Source: Microbispora triticiradicis (GTDB lineage: Bacteria > Actinomycetota > Actinomycetes > Streptosporangiales > Streptosporangiaceae). From it: DNA of 64,000 bases. The DNA is taken from assembly GCA_003260025.2 (NCBI GenBank), contig QFZU02000007.1, forward strand, positions 49,351 through 113,350, read 5' to 3'. The notes beneath the pieces were generated by a model. The model had not been told where the DNA came from. It ran no database searches and saw only the letters and a program-made list of their open reading frames with translations. Below are positions 63,566 to 64,000 of the stretch, one piece after another. Position numbers and translations under genes: made by a program. The number at the start of each line of letters is the position of its first letter. Positions within the stretch are counted from its first letter, which is position 1.

Positions 63566-64000
63566 TCACTCCCCCTCAGCCGGAGGGTTCGTGTCGGGCG
63601 GGGGTTCCGTGGGGCGCGGAGTCTCGGTGGTTTCCTTGGCCGGGGTGGACGTCGGTTCCGAGGTCGAGGAAGAGGTCGGGGACGGGTCCGGTTCGGGCGT
63701 CCGGGTGGATGGTGCCGACCTGCTTACGGTAGCCGACGGAACGGCGGTCGGCTCAGCCGACGTCCTCCGGGCCGTGGGCCGGTGCGACGGCGGCGCCGCC
63801 GGTTCGGACTCCCGCGTCGGCGCCTCGGACGGCGTCGGCGAGGTGGACGACGAGGTCGTGGGCACGGTGGTCTCCCCCGTGTCCGGCGGCGCGTCGCCGA
63901 TCTGTCCGGCGGTGAACGCCAGCACCCCGATGCCGACCGCGGCGGCGCAGCCGGCCGCGGCGAGGATCAGGGCCGCCGGGCGCCGCCTGCGCCCGCTCGC
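63566..64000 (-). CDS. C-terminal part of a PknA-like kinase (partial at window edge)
   Basis: The open frame runs off the right edge. What is seen is one membrane helix with a basic stop (RRRRPAALILAAAGCAAAVG, IGVLAFTAG) followed by about 115 residues of Ser/Thr/Pro/Glu-rich extracytoplasmic tail ending NPPAEGE. No kinase motif is inside the window. Synteny (pabA/trpG, pknB, then pknA) and the tail type favour PknA; a penicillin-binding protein is less likely because the tail would then contain a transpeptidase domain. Confidence 0.6.
   Translation of the reverse strand, partial: ASGRRRRPAALILAAAGCAAAVGIGVLAFTAGQIGDAPPDTGETTVPTTSSSTSPTPSEAPTRESEPAAPPSHRPTARRTSAEPTAVPSATVSRSAPSTRTPEPDPSPTSSSTSEPTSTPAKETTETPRPTEPPPDTNPPAEGE

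Overview
The window is very GC-rich with strong codon bias to G/C at third positions, many GTG (and some TTG) starts, and families typical of filamentous actinobacteria: SARP and WhiJ-like regulators, DUF397, DLW-39, CrgA, PASTA kinases and F420-type oxidoreductases. It looks like a chromosome of the Streptosporangiales/Streptomycetales kind. The right end (ppiA, rhomboid, crgA, pabA/trpG, pknB, then the end of a pknA-like gene) has the gene order of the conserved actinobacterial region next to oriC. The DLW-39 gene and tRNA-Ala at about 20 kb are normally close to gyrA in that same neighbourhood, so the window reads as an origin-proximal region in which tRNA-Ala and ppiA are separated by about 38 kb of accessory genes.

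Layout. 0-1.3 kb: a TnpB gene with its right end and omega-RNA, inserted against the 3' end of a small gene. 1.3-5 kb: a leftward group (two possible micro-ORFs, an ATP-grasp ligase, a SARP/AfsR regulator and a 70-residue protein) that could be an undescribed peptide-maturation locus. 5.2-6.5 kb: a three-gene fluoride-exporter operon (crcB-DUF190-crcB). 6.5-15.6 kb: PhoX phosphatase, a PASTA membrane protein with a coupled unknown partner, CBS plus ArsB/NhaD-type transporter, a tandem Nudix fusion, aldo/keto reductase, and ArsR plus double SRPBCC. 15.6-19.5 kb: a signalling block (STAS, DUF574-type methyltransferase, two RsbW-like ATPases, DUF397, XRE/DUF5753). 19.8-20.9 kb: DLW-39, HAD phosphatase, tRNA-Ala.

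20.9-23.45 kb is flanked by an 18-bp near-perfect direct repeat of the tRNA 3' end and holds HxlR/tautomerase plus a decayed IS630. It is probably the remnant of an integrated element. 23.5-40 kb is rich in carbohydrate functions: a GntR/MFS pair, a frameshifted hydrolase-CBM13, small secreted proteins, a sugar ABC operon with a strong upstream dyad, a secreted CBM13 protein, a lactonase, a P450, and a GH27 alpha-galactosidase with CBM13 and a LacI-type operator. 40-53 kb holds assorted regulators and enzymes (AraC, DHFR-like, Lrp, LLM oxidoreductase, deaminase, DUF72, RlmG-like methyltransferase, two PadR systems, CPBP protease, MFS exporter) and a PAS-PP2C/STAS pair. 53-58.5 kb: zinc alcohol dehydrogenase, a 35-residue acidic protein, a HelD-like RNA-polymerase helicase and a YtxH-like membrane protein. 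58.6-64 kb: the conserved cell-division/signalling cluster, with a cluster of three DnaA boxes between the rhomboid and crgA genes.

Most convergent gene pairs are separated by perfect GC-rich hairpins without long T tracts, as is usual for actinobacterial terminators. All functional statements come from reading motifs and context in the sequence. No database search was run.
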